Shown: piece after piece, positions 6,532-15,125 of the stretch
Numbering within the stretch: the stretch's first letter is position 1
How the letters are laid out: every line of letters begins with the position of its first letter
Source: Allobrachymonas sp.
Lineage (GTDB): Bacteria > Pseudomonadota > Gammaproteobacteria > Burkholderiales > Burkholderiaceae_C
DNA length: 45,426 bases
Direction of reading: 5' to 3'
Assembly: GCA_030529505.1 (NCBI GenBank)
Contig: JAUMWT010000014.1
Location: forward strand, 1 to 45,426
Notes under the pieces: model-generated
The model's input: only the letters and a program-made list of their open reading frames with translations
The model's database searches: none
Told to the model about the DNA's origin: nothing
Translations under genes and position numbers: made by a program

Positions 6532-8267
6532 CAGCGCGCAGCGCCAGATGCAGAAGGCGAAGGTGCGGCAGCCGCAAGCACAGCAGGCCCTGCCGCAGAT
6601 GTTGCAGGCATGGGCGCAGGGGCTTGTGCAGGCTGGACTGGCGCAACGGTGGCTGCCTTGGCGTTTGCATTTGCAGCGCCGCGCTCGGGCTTGCCGCCAT
6701 TCAAGGCATCGGCATCAGCTGCGGCAGGCGAACTCGCCACATCGGGCAGCACAGGGCTGCCGCCCAGCGCTTGCACCAGGGCGACGTGGTTTTGCAGGCG
6801 AGCCAGGTTGGCTTCTTGCTCGGCCAAGGCGGCGTTGCGCAGGGCCTCTTGCGCATCCAGCCAATGCTTCAGCGAAATGGCCCCGGCGCGGTAACGCACG
6901 GCCGTGAGCTGTTCGGCCCGCTTGGCTTGCGCATGTGCCTGCTGCTGGTACTGCCACTGCTGTTGCAGGTGCTGGCGGGCGCTCAGGGCGTTTTCCACCT
7001 CGGCCAGGGCCTTGTGCAAGGTCTGGCGAAAGTGGATCACGGCCAGCTCGTAGTTGTTGCGCGAGGTTTGCAGATTGCGCTGCATCTCGCCCACGTTCAA
7101 AAACGGCAGGGCCACGCCCAGCCCCAGGCTCAGCGTCGGGTGGCTCAACACGTTTTTGAGCACGGTGCTGGCGCTGCCCATGCTGCTGGTGAGGCTGAAG
7201 CCCGGCAGGTAGCTGGCACGCACCGCATCGCCTTGCGCCAGGGTGGCGCGCAGGCGCAGCTCGGCGGCTTGCAGATCGGGGCGGCGGCCCAGCACATCGG
7301 CCGGTACGCCCGCTGCCACGGCCGGCATGGCGGCCAGGGGCGGCAGTTGCGGCTGGCGGGCCGCTTCGCGCAGCGCGGGCCATTGATCCATCTGATCCAA
7401 ATGGCCCGGCGGCAGATCAAACAGGATCGCCAGCGCGTGCTGCAATTCGCTGCGCTGCTGCGCGATTTGCTCGGCCGCAGCCTGCTGGCGCGCCAGGGTT
7501 TGGCGGGCCTGCGCCAGATCCAGCCCCGAGATGGCGCCAGCCTCGTATTGCACCTGCGCCAGTTGCAGCGTTTTTTGGGCGCGCAGCAGGCTGTCTTGCT
7601 GGGTGCGCCATTTCTGCTCGGCCACGGCCAGCCGCCAGTAGGTGCCCAGCACGTTGGCGACCAGGGCTTGCGCGGTGGCTTGCCGGTCTTGCCAGGTGGC
7701 GGCGGCCTCCCAATCGGCGGCGCGGTGCTGGCCGGCGAGCTTGCCCCACAAATCCAGTTCCCAATTGATGCCGACGCTGGCGCTGTAGCGGCGCTGCCAG
7801 TCGGTATCCGTTGTGCCGCCTACGGGGCCAGAGGCATCCTGCTTCAAGTCGCGGCTGGCGCTGGCCGAGCCGCTGGCGTTGAGTGTGGGCAAGCGCTTGC
7901 CCCAGGCGTTGCCCGCAGCCAGGCGGGCATTGCGCAAGCGCCAGCCCGCCGCGCGCAGATCGTTGTTGCGCGCCAGGGCCAGCTCCACCAGTTCATTGAG
8001 CTGTGCATCGCCAAAGGCGGCCCACCAGCGGTCTTGCAAAGTGTGTTGCACGATGCGCGCATCAGTCGCGCCACCAGCGGGGTCTGCGGCCTTGGCCCCA
8101 TGCGCCCATCGCGCGGGCAGTTGCAGATCAGGCCGCTGATAGGGCGTGTGGCACGCGCCCAGCAAGGCCGCGCACAGCAGCGCAGCGGCCGACAAACGAA
8201 TGCGACGAAATCGGCCCGAGCCAGCCAAGTGGGCGCGGACACCGGTGGAGCTGATGGTGGGGGTCAT
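6531..8267 (-). CDS. outer-membrane efflux lipoprotein, NodT/TolC family
   Basis: A 578-residue outer-membrane factor. The signal peptide ends in lipobox LLGAC with lipidated Cys39, typical of the NodT/OprM branch of TolC-like channels. Two OEP repeats follow with the usual coiled-coil helices (for example LVELALARNNDLRAA, then LGLGVALPFLNVGEMQRNLQTSRNNYELAVIHFRQ abbreviated here to its GVALPFLN core) and the GRRPDLQAAE motif near the middle. The last 80 residues are Ala-rich and of low complexity, beyond the usual end of the family. It is the third gene of a macA-macB-like operon, 29 bases after the transporter gene, and would form the exit duct for that pump. The gene ends exactly at a repeat element, so its tail may have been altered by that insertion. 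Confidence 0.9.
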   Translation of the reverse strand: MTPTISSTGVRAHLAGSGRFRRIRLSAAALLCAALLGACHTPYQRPDLQLPARWAHGAKAADPAGGATDARIVQHTLQDRWWAAFGDAQLNELVELALARNNDLRAAGWRLRNARLAAGNAWGKRLPTLNASGSASASRDLKQDASGPVGGTTDTDWQRRYSASVGINWELDLWGKLAGQHRAADWEAAATWQDRQATAQALVANVLGTYWRLAVAEQKWRTQQDSLLRAQKTLQLAQVQYEAGAISGLDLAQARQTLARQQAAAEQIAQQRSELQHALAILFDLPPGHLDQMDQWPALREAARQPQLPPLAAMPAVAAGVPADVLGRRPDLQAAELRLRATLAQGDAVRASYLPGFSLTSSMGSASTVLKNVLSHPTLSLGLGVALPFLNVGEMQRNLQTSRNNYELAVIHFRQTLHKALAEVENALSARQHLQQQWQYQQQAHAQAKRAEQLTAVRYRAGAISLKHWLDAQEALRNAALAEQEANLARLQNHVALVQALGGSPVLPDVASSPAAADADALNGGKPERGAANANAKAATVAPVQPAQAPAPMPATSAAGPAVLAAAAPSPSASGAAR

Positions 8268-8296
8268 GATGATGGGCAGGGTTCTTTCGCGCGCCG

Positions 8297-10276
8297 CTAT
8301 TGGCGCGTGAGGGCATCCACGGGATTGAGGCGGGCGGCGCGGCGCGCGGGCAAAAAGCCGAACAGCATGCCGATGAGCGAAGAGCAGGCAAAGGCCGCGA
8401 TGATGGACGCCAGCGAAAACTGCATGCTGAAGGCGCCGCCGCTGGCGTAATCAAACACCCAGCCGATGAACAGGGCCAGCGCCACACCCAGAATGCCGCC
8501 GATGCAGCAGACCAGCACCGATTCGATCAGGAACTGCTGCAGGATGTCGCCCTGGCGCGCGCCCACGGCCATGCGCACGCCAATCTCCTGCGTGCGTTCG
8601 GTCACCGAGACCAGCATGATGTTCATCACGCCAATGCCGCCCACCACCAGCGAGATCACGGCAATGGACGAGATCAGCAGCGTGAGGGTTCGCGTGGTTT
8701 TTTCCACCGTTTGCCGAACGCTGTCGGTGCTGATGGTGAAAAAGTCCTGCTTGCCGTGGCGCTGCACCAGCAGCCGGGTGATGCCCTGCTCGGCCGCGGC
8801 ACTGTCCACCTCGTCGCTCACGCGCACGGTGATGCTGCGCAAATGGCTGCTGCCCATGATGCGGCCCATGACCGTGGTGTAGGGCAGCCAGAGGTTGAGC
8901 GCATCCGAGGGGCCATAGGCCTGGTCTTTTGGCTGCGTCACGCCAATCACGCGCACGGGCACCATGCCCACGAGGATGATCTGGCCGATGGGGTTTTCAT
9001 TCTCGGAAAAAAAAGCTTCGCGCATGCCGGCGTCGATCACCGCATCCTGCATCTGGCGCTGGATGCTTTCCTGGTCGAAGAACACGCCTTCGGCCAGCTC
9101 GTAGCCGCGCGCGCGAAAGTATTGCTCGCTCACGCCGCTGACGGTGGCCGTTTTTTCGACATTGCCACGGCGCAGGGTTTGCGAGGTGTTGGCGTTGGGC
9201 GAAACGCTGTCCACGTAAGAAAGCTGCTCCAGCGCGCGCGCATCGGCCGGCACCAGGGTGCGGATGCGCCCGGCCGTGCGGTCGCCAAAGCCGCTGCCGG
9301 GCAGCACCTCGATGGTGTTGGTGCCCATGCTGTTGATGTCGGCCAGAATCTTCTGGCGCGAGCCTTCGCCCAGCGCCACCACCGAGACCACCGAGGCAAT
9401 GCCGATGATGATGCCCAGCATGGTCAGCAGCGTGCGCAGCTTGTGCCCGATCATGGCGCGCACGGCCATGCGCGCGGCTTCGCCCAAGCGGCCCCAGGCT
9501 GCGGCCCAGGTGTTTTTTTGCGCGGGCGCAGGCTCTGCCTTGGCCACTGGCGGGCAGGCGCCGTCGCGGGTCTGGTTGGCCACGATGCGGCCATCGCGAA
9601 TTTCGATGATGCGGTTGGCATGGGCCGCCACCTGGGCATCGTGCGTGACGAGGATGATGGTGTGTCCGCTGGCGTGCAGCTCTTTGAGGATGTTCATCAC
9701 CTCATGTCCGCTGGCCTGGTCGAGCGCGCCGGTGGGCTCGTCGGCCAGGATCACGTCGCCCCCGTTCATGAGGGCACGCGCAATCGACACGCGCTGCTGC
9801 TGCCCGCCCGAGAGTTGCCCGGGCTTGTTGCCCAGCCGCTCACCCAGGCCCAGCCGCGTCAACAGCTGCTCGGCCCGCGCATGCCGTTGCGCGGCGGGCA
9901 AGCCGGCGTAGATGGCCGGAATTTCGGCATTGCCCACGGCCCCCAAATCACCCATGAGGTGGTAGCGCTGGAAGATGAAGCCGAAGTGCTCGCGCCGCAG
10001 GCGGGCCAGTTCGTCGGGCAGCATCTGGCCCGTTTCCTTGCCCGCCACCTGGTAGCTGCCGCGCGTGGGGCGATCCAGGCAACCCAGAATGTTCATCAGC
10101 GTGGATTTGCCCGAACCCGACGGCCCGATGATGGCGACCATTTCACCGGCGCGAATGTCCAGATCCACGTCTTTGAGCACGGCCACCACCTCGTCGCCGG
10201 CGGGGTATTCGCGCACCACGCCGCGCAGACGCAGCAGCGGCACGTCGTTGGCAGAAAGGGGGGTGGCTTGTTGCAT
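8297..10276 (-). CDS. macB: MacB-type ABC transporter (ATPase-permease fusion)
   Basis: A 659-residue inner-membrane protein. The N-terminal ATPase has Walker [10 protein letters not shown] (51-59), signature [15 protein letters not shown], Walker [13 protein letters not shown] and H-loop VTHD. A first membrane helix follows ([24 protein letters not shown]), then a periplasmic MacB_PCD domain and three C-terminal helices of the FtsX fold. This is the full MacB architecture. MacB couples ATP hydrolysis to export of substrates from the periplasm through a MacA-TolC duct; known substrates include macrolides, heme precursors and peptides or siderophores. The related PvdT exports pyoverdine. The substrate here cannot be predicted. 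The macA-like gene lies 33 bases upstream and the outer-membrane factor 29 bases downstream. Confidence 0.95.
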   Translation of the reverse strand: MQQATPLSANDVPLLRLRGVVREYPAGDEVVAVLKDVDLDIRAGEMVAIIGPSGSGKSTLMNILGCLDRPTRGSYQVAGKETGQMLPDELARLRREHFGFIFQRYHLMGDLGAVGNAEIPAIYAGLPAAQRHARAEQLLTRLGLGERLGNKPGQLSGGQQQRVSIARALMNGGDVILADEPTGALDQASGHEVMNILKELHASGHTIILVTHDAQVAAHANRIIEIRDGRIVANQTRDGACPPVAKAEPAPAQKNTWAAAWGRLGEAARMAVRAMIGHKLRTLLTMLGIIIGIASVVSVVALGEGSRQKILADINSMGTNTIEVLPGSGFGDRTAGRIRTLVPADARALEQLSYVDSVSPNANTSQTLRRGNVEKTATVSGVSEQYFRARGYELAEGVFFDQESIQRQMQDAVIDAGMREAFFSENENPIGQIILVGMVPVRVIGVTQPKDQAYGPSDALNLWLPYTTVMGRIMGSSHLRSITVRVSDEVDSAAAEQGITRLLVQRHGKQDFFTISTDSVRQTVEKTTRTLTLLISSIAVISLVVGGIGVMNIMLVSVTERTQEIGVRMAVGARQGDILQQFLIESVLVCCIGGILGVALALFIGWVFDYASGGAFSMQFSLASIIAAFACSSLIGMLFGFLPARRAARLNPVDALTRQ

Positions 10277-10309
10277 GGGCAGCTGCTACCTTTTGAGCGA
10301 TCCGGCCGA

Positions 10310-11686
10310 TCAGATCACGCGCGGGCCACGCAGGCGGGCGCTGGCCTTGTCGCCAGCGGCATCGCCCACCACCACGCGCTCGCCTTCTTGCAGGCCTTCG
10401 AGCACCTCGGCCTGCACGCGGTTGTTCAGGCCGATGCGCACCTGGCGCTCTTGCACCACCTCTTGCCCTTTTTCGCCCGTGGCCACGCGCACGGTGTACA
10501 GGCGGCCACGCCCCGCCGGTTCTGCTGGCCGGTCTGCTGCACCGCTCGCGTTGGCGGCTGCCGGGGCCGAACCCGCTGCGCGGGCAGGGCTGGCGCGGCT
10601 TTCGGCAGAAGGCGCTGCCTGCGCAGCCGATGCCCCGTCCGCAAGGGGCTGCCCCTTGCCTGTGCCGCTTGCACCCGCGCGCTTGCCGCCGCTGCCTTGT
10701 ATCAAAGCGCCCGATGGAATCACCAAAGCGTTGCGCGCCTGCGCCAGCACGATGGAGACTTGCGCCGTCATCTCGATGCGCAGCTTGCCCTCGGGGTTGG
10801 GCACGTCGAGCAAGCCGTTGTAGTAGATGGCCTTGTTGGTGTTGCTGTTGGCCGTGCCGTCGTAGGTTTTCATGTCCACGGGGCCGGGTTCCACGCGGCT
10901 CAGGCGCGCGGGGTATTTCTGGTCGGGCTCGCCCAGAATGGTGAAGTAGGCATTCATGCCCGGGCGCACGCGCGGCACGTCGGCTTCGGAGATTTGCGCC
11001 TGAATGGTCATGTTCTCGAGCTGCGCCACTTTCACGATGGTGGGCGCGGTCTGGTTGGCGTTCACCGTTTGGCCTTCGTCCGTGACGATGGCCACCACCG
11101 TGCCCGCCGTGGGCGAGGTGATGCGCGTGTAGCCCACATTGGCCTGCGCCGTTTGGGCGCGCACCGCATGCTGCTGGATTTGCGCATCGGCCACCTTGAG
11201 ATCGGCCTGCGCCGCCGCCAGCGCCTGCTGGGCGCTTTGCCAATCGGCCCGGCTCGCGGCATCGCGATCGAACATGTATTTTTGCCGCGCGTATTCGGCC
11301 TGGGCTTTGCTCAAAGCCGCTTGCCGCGCTGCCTTTTGCGCACGCGCCGAAGCCAGCGCCGCTTGCGCATCTTTCAAATCGTTTTGCTGACGGGTGTCGT
11401 CGATGTCGGCAATGGGCTGGCCCACTTCCACCACGTCGCCCAACTGCACGTACAGCTTCTTGACCTGGCCCGAGGCTTGCGAGCCCACATTGATGAGCTT
11501 GGAAGCCTGAATGGTGCCCGTGGCCAGCACGGCATCTTCCAGATCGGCGCGCGTGACTTCTGCGGTGATCAGCGGCGGCACGGGCGCTTTGGCGAACCAG
11601 CTTTTGTAAGCCAGCCAGCCCAGCAGCAAAAACAACAGGCCGCCGGCCAGCAGCCACCATTTGCGGGTTCGGATGAATGTGCGCAT
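10310..11686 (-). CDS. macA: MacA-type periplasmic adaptor (membrane fusion protein)
   Basis: A 458-residue adaptor with an N-terminal membrane anchor (about 10-27), a biotinyl-lipoyl half motif (TGTIQASKLINVGSQASGQV), a long alpha-hairpin (about 100-185), a second lipoyl half (YTRITSPTAGTVVA), and the beta-barrel and membrane-proximal domains. It links MacB to the outer-membrane factor. Residues about 331-394 form an Ala/Gly/Ser/Pro-rich insertion inside the membrane-proximal domain, between IPSGALIQ and RLYTVRVATG. MacA homologues usually have only a few residues there. It is the first gene of the minus-strand operon; no clear promoter was seen upstream. Confidence 0.93.
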   Translation of the reverse strand: MRTFIRTRKWWLLAGGLLFLLLGWLAYKSWFAKAPVPPLITAEVTRADLEDAVLATGTIQASKLINVGSQASGQVKKLYVQLGDVVEVGQPIADIDDTRQQNDLKDAQAALASARAQKAARQAALSKAQAEYARQKYMFDRDAASRADWQSAQQALAAAQADLKVADAQIQQHAVRAQTAQANVGYTRITSPTAGTVVAIVTDEGQTVNANQTAPTIVKVAQLENMTIQAQISEADVPRVRPGMNAYFTILGEPDQKYPARLSRVEPGPVDMKTYDGTANSNTNKAIYYNGLLDVPNPEGKLRIEMTAQVSIVLAQARNALVIPSGALIQGSGGKRAGASGTGKGQPLADGASAAQAAPSAESRASPARAAGSAPAAANASGAADRPAEPAGRGRLYTVRVATGEKGQEVVQERQVRIGLNNRVQAEVLEGLQEGERVVVGDAAGDKASARLRGPRVI

Positions 11687-12055
11687 GCGAAGAAGGCAGG
11701 GTCAAGCATTTTCGATAAGGGGCGCCCGCCCATTCGGGCGAGCCGGGCAAGCGGCTGGCCTGCTGCAAGAGGCAGCAAACCGGCGCGTTCTGCCGCTGCC
11801 TGTTGGGGGCGCCGGGCCAGGGCAAAGTATGCCCCAGCAAAGGCGGCCTGGAGGGAAAGGGCAGCCGCGCTGGCATGCAATGGCTGCGGGCCAGGCCTTT
11901 GGTGCAGGGATGCGGGCTGCAGCATGAACAAAGCCTGTTCTGAGCAGCCCACAAGGGAGGGCGAGGGCCAGAGCGGCGCGCCAAGCATCCATGCTGGTTG
12001 CCGCCTTCATCAAAGGCGCGGAGCAGCTCTCGGAAGCTGTCAAAAATCTCCTCGG
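11687..12055. other. intergenic region between divergent operons
   Basis: Holds no recognisable gene. It includes a small palindrome (CGCCCG...CGGGCG near 11724-11741). At its end is a partial duplicate of a repeat terminus (CTGTCAAAAATCTCCTCG, 12036-12053) directly in front of the full element at 12056. Confidence 0.5.
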
Positions 12056-12231
12056 AGCCCGTTCAAAATCTCCTCGCGGGCGCTTGAATGACGGAGGCGG
12101 GCGGTCTGCGGCATTGCCAATCTTGTCATCCATTGGCCCATGCCGCACGGGCCATGCACATCGCCATGCATGGCGATGTGCGCCTGGCATCCCATCATCG
12201 CTCCCCATTTCTCATTGCCTTTGAACGGCTT
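12056..12231. repeat. AGAACCTGTT inverted-repeat element, degenerate copy
   Basis: The left end GCCCGTTCAAAATCTCCTCGC with GGGCGCTTGAATGACGG matches the left end of the copy at 25108. The centre has the typical near-palindrome around the CATGCCGCACGGGCCATGC segment. The right end, TTGAACGGCT at about 12221-12230, is eroded. Confidence 0.6.
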
Positions 12232-12338
12232 CGTGCGGTTCATCCGGCCTGCCTGGGCGCTGCGAACGGGGCGACAATCAGGGGGAAACCGGCCAGGCCA
12301 CCAGGCCGGGCAGGTCAGGCATTCTCTTATGAGGATTT

Positions 12339-12366
12339 TTCATTTAATTAACATAAATGTTAAAAT
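12339..12366 (+). promoter_or_regulatory. promoter with palindromic operator for the metal-uptake-like operon
   Basis: AT-rich island in GC-rich DNA. The palindrome TTAACATAAATGTTAA (12348-12363; 7-bp arms, 2-base spacer) overlaps an extended -10 element TGTTAAAAT (hexamer 12361-12366). A weak -35 (TTCATT, 12339-12344) lies 16 bases before the hexamer. A repressor bound to the palindrome would block the promoter. The sequence does not fit the Zur (ATGTTATA-TATAACAT) or Fur (GATAATGATAATCATTATC) consensus, so the regulator is unknown. Confidence 0.55.
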
Positions 12367-12437
12367 TTCTTACACGCCCTTGCGCCCGGGTTTTGCGCAG
12401 GGCCTTAGTCATTCAGTGAATTCAAGGAGTTTTTCCC

Positions 12438-13055
12438 ATGATGTACACCGCCAGCAACAAAGTGTCCTTTTTCGATACCCTTGCCAAGCAATGGGACGAA
12501 AAGCTGGACCTGCCCGCCTTGCGCAAGAACCTGGTCAAAGCCCTCAAGCCTTTTGACATTCAGCCCGGCGAGCATGTGGTGGACATCGGCTGCGGCACGG
12601 GCAACCTCACCCAGGCCCTGCTGGATGTGCTGGGGCCGGAGGGCAAGGTCACCGCCGTCGAAGTCTCCATGGATATGTTGCTGGAGGCCCAGAAAAAAAT
12701 CAGCGACCCGCGCATGCTCTGGCAAATCGCCGATGTGGAGTGGCCCCTGCCCTTCAAGGACGACTGCTTCGACCGCCTCTTCTTCTACCAGGTCTGGCCG
12801 CACTTGCAGCCGCAGGAGGCCATGCTCAAGGAGTTCCTGCGCGTGCTCAAATCCGGCGGCCAATTGCACATCTGGCACACCGATTCGCGCGAAGCCGTCA
12901 ACCAGATGCACGCCAAGATCAAAGATCCGGCCGTTGCATCCGACGTGCTGCCGCCGGCCGAAGAAGTGGCCGATTTGCTGAAGAAAGCCGGCTTCATGGT
13001 CAGCCAGGCGGCCGAATCCGACAAGGACTATCTGGTCAGCGCCCGCAAGCCCTGA
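12438..13055 (+). CDS. class I SAM-dependent methyltransferase (first of two)
   Basis: A 205-residue soluble protein of the Methyltransf_11 type. SAM-binding motif I is VVDIGCGTGNL (47-57), followed by VTAVEVSMDML (motif II, acidic Glu) and DVEWPLPF. The post-motif segment is FLRVLKSGGQLHIW. After it comes HTDSREAVNQMHAKI, a histidine-containing segment that may belong to the substrate site. The start is well supported by AAGGAG (12424-12429) eight bases before the ATG. It is the first gene after the palindromic promoter and precedes ABC importer genes by 434 bases that hold a repeat element. The methyl acceptor is unknown; context suggests a chelator, metal species or cofactor linked to the importer. 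Confidence 0.85.
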   Translation: MMYTASNKVSFFDTLAKQWDEKLDLPALRKNLVKALKPFDIQPGEHVVDIGCGTGNLTQALLDVLGPEGKVTAVEVSMDMLLEAQKKISDPRMLWQIADVEWPLPFKDDCFDRLFFYQVWPHLQPQEAMLKEFLRVLKSGGQLHIWHTDSREAVNQMHAKIKDPAVASDVLPPAEEVADLLKKAGFMVSQAAESDKDYLVSARKP

Positions 13056-13231
13056 TTGCAGGCACTGCCATGCATCGCCCATTCGCACCCGTGCCCGCAT
13101 GTTGCACGTTGCACGCGGCGCCAGCGGTGTGAATGGCGGCGCTGGTTTGCGCTGGCAACAGCCTTAAAAACAAGGCGCGCGGCCAGCGCCGCGCAGTGCC
13201 CGCAGGGCTCGGCGATTGCCAGCGGCTTCGC

Positions 13232-13403
13232 AAGCCGTTCAACATCTCAAGGCCGGGCGATTGCCTGTGGCGCGGTACGGGATGCCAGGCGCAAACCCTT
13301 GTATGTGGCGCGGCGTAGCCTTTGCCTCGAACAAGACGGGCAAGGCAGCAAGCCGCGCCCACTCCCACCATTCAAGCGCCCGCGAGGAGGCTTGGAACAG
13401 GTC
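13232..13403. repeat. AGAACCTGTT inverted-repeat element between operon genes
   Basis: The left end AGCCGTTCAACATCTCAAGG and GGGCGATTG match one terminus; the right end CCATTCAAGCGCCCGCGAGG plus GGAACAGGT matches the other, inverted. It sits inside the 434-base gap between the first methyltransferase gene and the ABC ATPase gene. The rest of that gap (13056-13231 and 13404-13489) has no recognisable gene. Confidence 0.7.
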
Positions 13404-13489
13404 CCCGGGCCATTGCCGGCAAACGCATTGCTGGCAAACGAAGGGGCGGGCAGCAAGCCCGCATGCCATCCACAAGATGAGGTGAAGCC

Positions 13490-14215
13490 ATGAGCGCAAA
13501 CCCGCCAGCCGCATCTCAAGCCTGCGCAGCAAGCTGTGCGGCGCCGCATGCGCACTTGACGCATCTGGCGCATTCGGGCAAGCCTGCTGGCACGGCCGTG
13601 CAGGTGGCCGATCTGCACTGCCATTTCGGCCGGGTGGCAGCGGTGAACAATGTGTCCTTCCAGATCCAGCCGGGCGAACACATCGCCATCACCGGCGCCA
13701 ACGGTTCGGGCAAATCCACGCTGCTGCGCTGCCTGATCGGCCTGCACCGCCCCAGCAGCGGCGAAATCCGCATCGGCCACACCAGCGTGTGCCGCCACCC
13801 CACGCTGGCGCATCGCCTGTGTGCTTGGGTGCCGCAACGGCAAACGGTGGGGCGCTTTCCATTGCGGGTGCACGAGTTGCTGGCCTCTGGCGGCGCGCCC
13901 GAAGCCGCCACCGCGGCGGCCGATCACTTGGGCATTGGCCATTTGCTGCAGCGGCCTTTGTCCACCCTCTCGGGCGGGCAATTGCAACGCGCTTTCATCG
14001 CACGCGCCATGGGCAGCCTGAACCATCAAGCCAGCGTGCTGCTGGCCGATGAACCCACAGCGGCGCTTGACTTCGCCGGCCAGCAGGAGATTGCCGCCCT
14101 CATCGCGCAGCTGCCCTGCACAGCCGTGGTGGTGACGCACGATCGCGGCATGGCCGCCCGCTGCGACCGCGTGTTTGAAATGGCGGCCGGTTCCCTGCGC
14201 GAGGTGCACCGATGA
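13490..14215 (+). CDS. metal-type ABC transporter ATP-binding protein (ZnuC/TroB-like)
   Basis: A 241-residue ATPase. Walker A GANGSGKST (69-77), Q-loop Gln116 in WVPQRQ, signature LSGGQLQRA (160-168), Walker B VLLADE (183-188) and H-loop His217 are all present. The short Q-loop region and the GANGSGKST form match the metal/cation importer class (Mn, Zn, chelated Fe). The N-terminal 35 residues before the domain are Ala-rich with scattered Cys and His (for example HAHLTHLAH), and may be disordered. The stop codon overlaps the ATG of the permease gene by four bases (ATGA), so the two are translationally coupled. It is distinct from the second importer ATPase at 30804. Confidence 0.9.
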   Translation: MSANPPAASQACAASCAAPHAHLTHLAHSGKPAGTAVQVADLHCHFGRVAAVNNVSFQIQPGEHIAITGANGSGKSTLLRCLIGLHRPSSGEIRIGHTSVCRHPTLAHRLCAWVPQRQTVGRFPLRVHELLASGGAPEAATAAADHLGIGHLLQRPLSTLSGGQLQRAFIARAMGSLNHQASVLLADEPTAALDFAGQQEIAALIAQLPCTAVVVTHDRGMAARCDRVFEMAAGSLREVHR

Positions 14216-15114
14216 GCATGCTTGCCGCCCTTTTTGCATCGCACGCCGCATCGGCCCTGCACGCCTGGCCCGGCGTATCGACTGCGGCACTGGCTTTCAC
14301 TTCGCCAAGCAACATGCTCGATTTGCTGGCTTTGCCCGCCGTGCAGCGTTCTTTTCTGGCCTTGTGCGTGGCCTCGGCCGGGCTGCCGATTGTGGGCGTG
14401 CTCATCATCGGGCTGGAAGTGGCCACCGTGCGCTTTGCCGTGATGCATCTGGCCCTGTTCGGCATCGCCCTGGGCCTGTGGCTGGGCGTCGATCCCACGC
14501 TCATGGGCATTGCAGTCGCCACCCTGGGCACGGGCATGCTGGCGCCCTTGGCGATGCGGCCTGCTGGCCTGAGCGGGCCGATGGGCTTCCTCATGACCAT
14601 GGCCATTGCCGTGGCGCTGTTGATTCTTTCGCTTTCGGGCGTGAACGCCACGGGCGCTTTCGAGCTGTTGTGGGGCTCCATCCTCGCCACACGCTGGCTG
14701 GATTTGCTGCTGCTGGGCATCGTCAGCTTGCTGGTGCTGGGCATTTTTCTGCTTTACCGCCGCCAGATCGCCCTGGTGCTTTTCGATCGCGAAATGGCCC
14801 TCGTCTCGGGCATTGCCGTAGGCCGCATCGTGCTGCTCATGCTGCTGGTGATTGCCGCAGCCATTGCTTCTTCCATCCGGCTCACGGGCGCACTGCTGGC
14901 CGATTCGCTCACGCTGCTGCCTGCCTTGGCAGCGCGCAATCTCACCAGTTCTTTTGCCAGCATGACGGTCTGCGCCATCGGCCTGGGGCTGCTGGGCAAT
15001 GTGGGCGGCTTTGTGCTGGCGCTGCTACTCGATCAGCCGCCCGGCCCCATTCTGGTGCTCACATCCGGCGGCATCACTTTGCTGTCTTTTCTTTTTCCCC
15101 TCTACAAACGATAA
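14212..15114 (+). CDS. ABC-3 family metal transporter permease (ZnuB/TroC-like)
   Basis: A 300-residue polytopic inner-membrane protein with eight or so hydrophobic segments. The family-typical pattern is seen: an early helix followed by EVATVRFAVMHLALFGIALGL, a central loop with ELLWGSIL, and late helices TGALLADSLTLLPALAARN. It would form the membrane channel for the binding protein encoded next. It overlaps the ATPase gene by four bases and is followed after only 11 bases by the binding-protein gene, whose AAGGAGG lies between. In canonical members the second conserved segment reads GDAISHAVLPG, as in the second ZnuB at 32193; here that place is RFAVMHLALFG, so this is a divergent branch and zinc as substrate is not assured. 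Confidence 0.88.
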   Translation: MSMLAALFASHAASALHAWPGVSTAALAFTSPSNMLDLLALPAVQRSFLALCVASAGLPIVGVLIIGLEVATVRFAVMHLALFGIALGLWLGVDPTLMGIAVATLGTGMLAPLAMRPAGLSGPMGFLMTMAIAVALLILSLSGVNATGAFELLWGSILATRWLDLLLLGIVSLLVLGIFLLYRRQIALVLFDREMALVSGIAVGRIVLLMLLVIAAAIASSIRLTGALLADSLTLLPALAARNLTSSFASMTVCAIGLGLLGNVGGFVLALLLDQPPGPILVLTSGGITLLSFLFPLYKR

Positions 15115-15125
15115 GGAGGCACATC

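Noticed and set aside
8300-12091. A 1263-codon open frame on the plus strand opposite macAB
   Set aside because: It is antisense to two clear transporter genes, has Ala/His/Gly-rich shadow composition and no domain. Long antisense frames are expected in GC-rich DNA. The same applies to 6516-8450, 16000-17898, 28240-30018, 34532-36520 and 40410-42101.
12348-12363. Zur or Fur box
   Set aside because: The palindrome arms (TTAACAT/ATGTTAA) are in the opposite order from Zur half sites and share no clear match with the Fur consensus, so I only call it an operator of unknown regulator.
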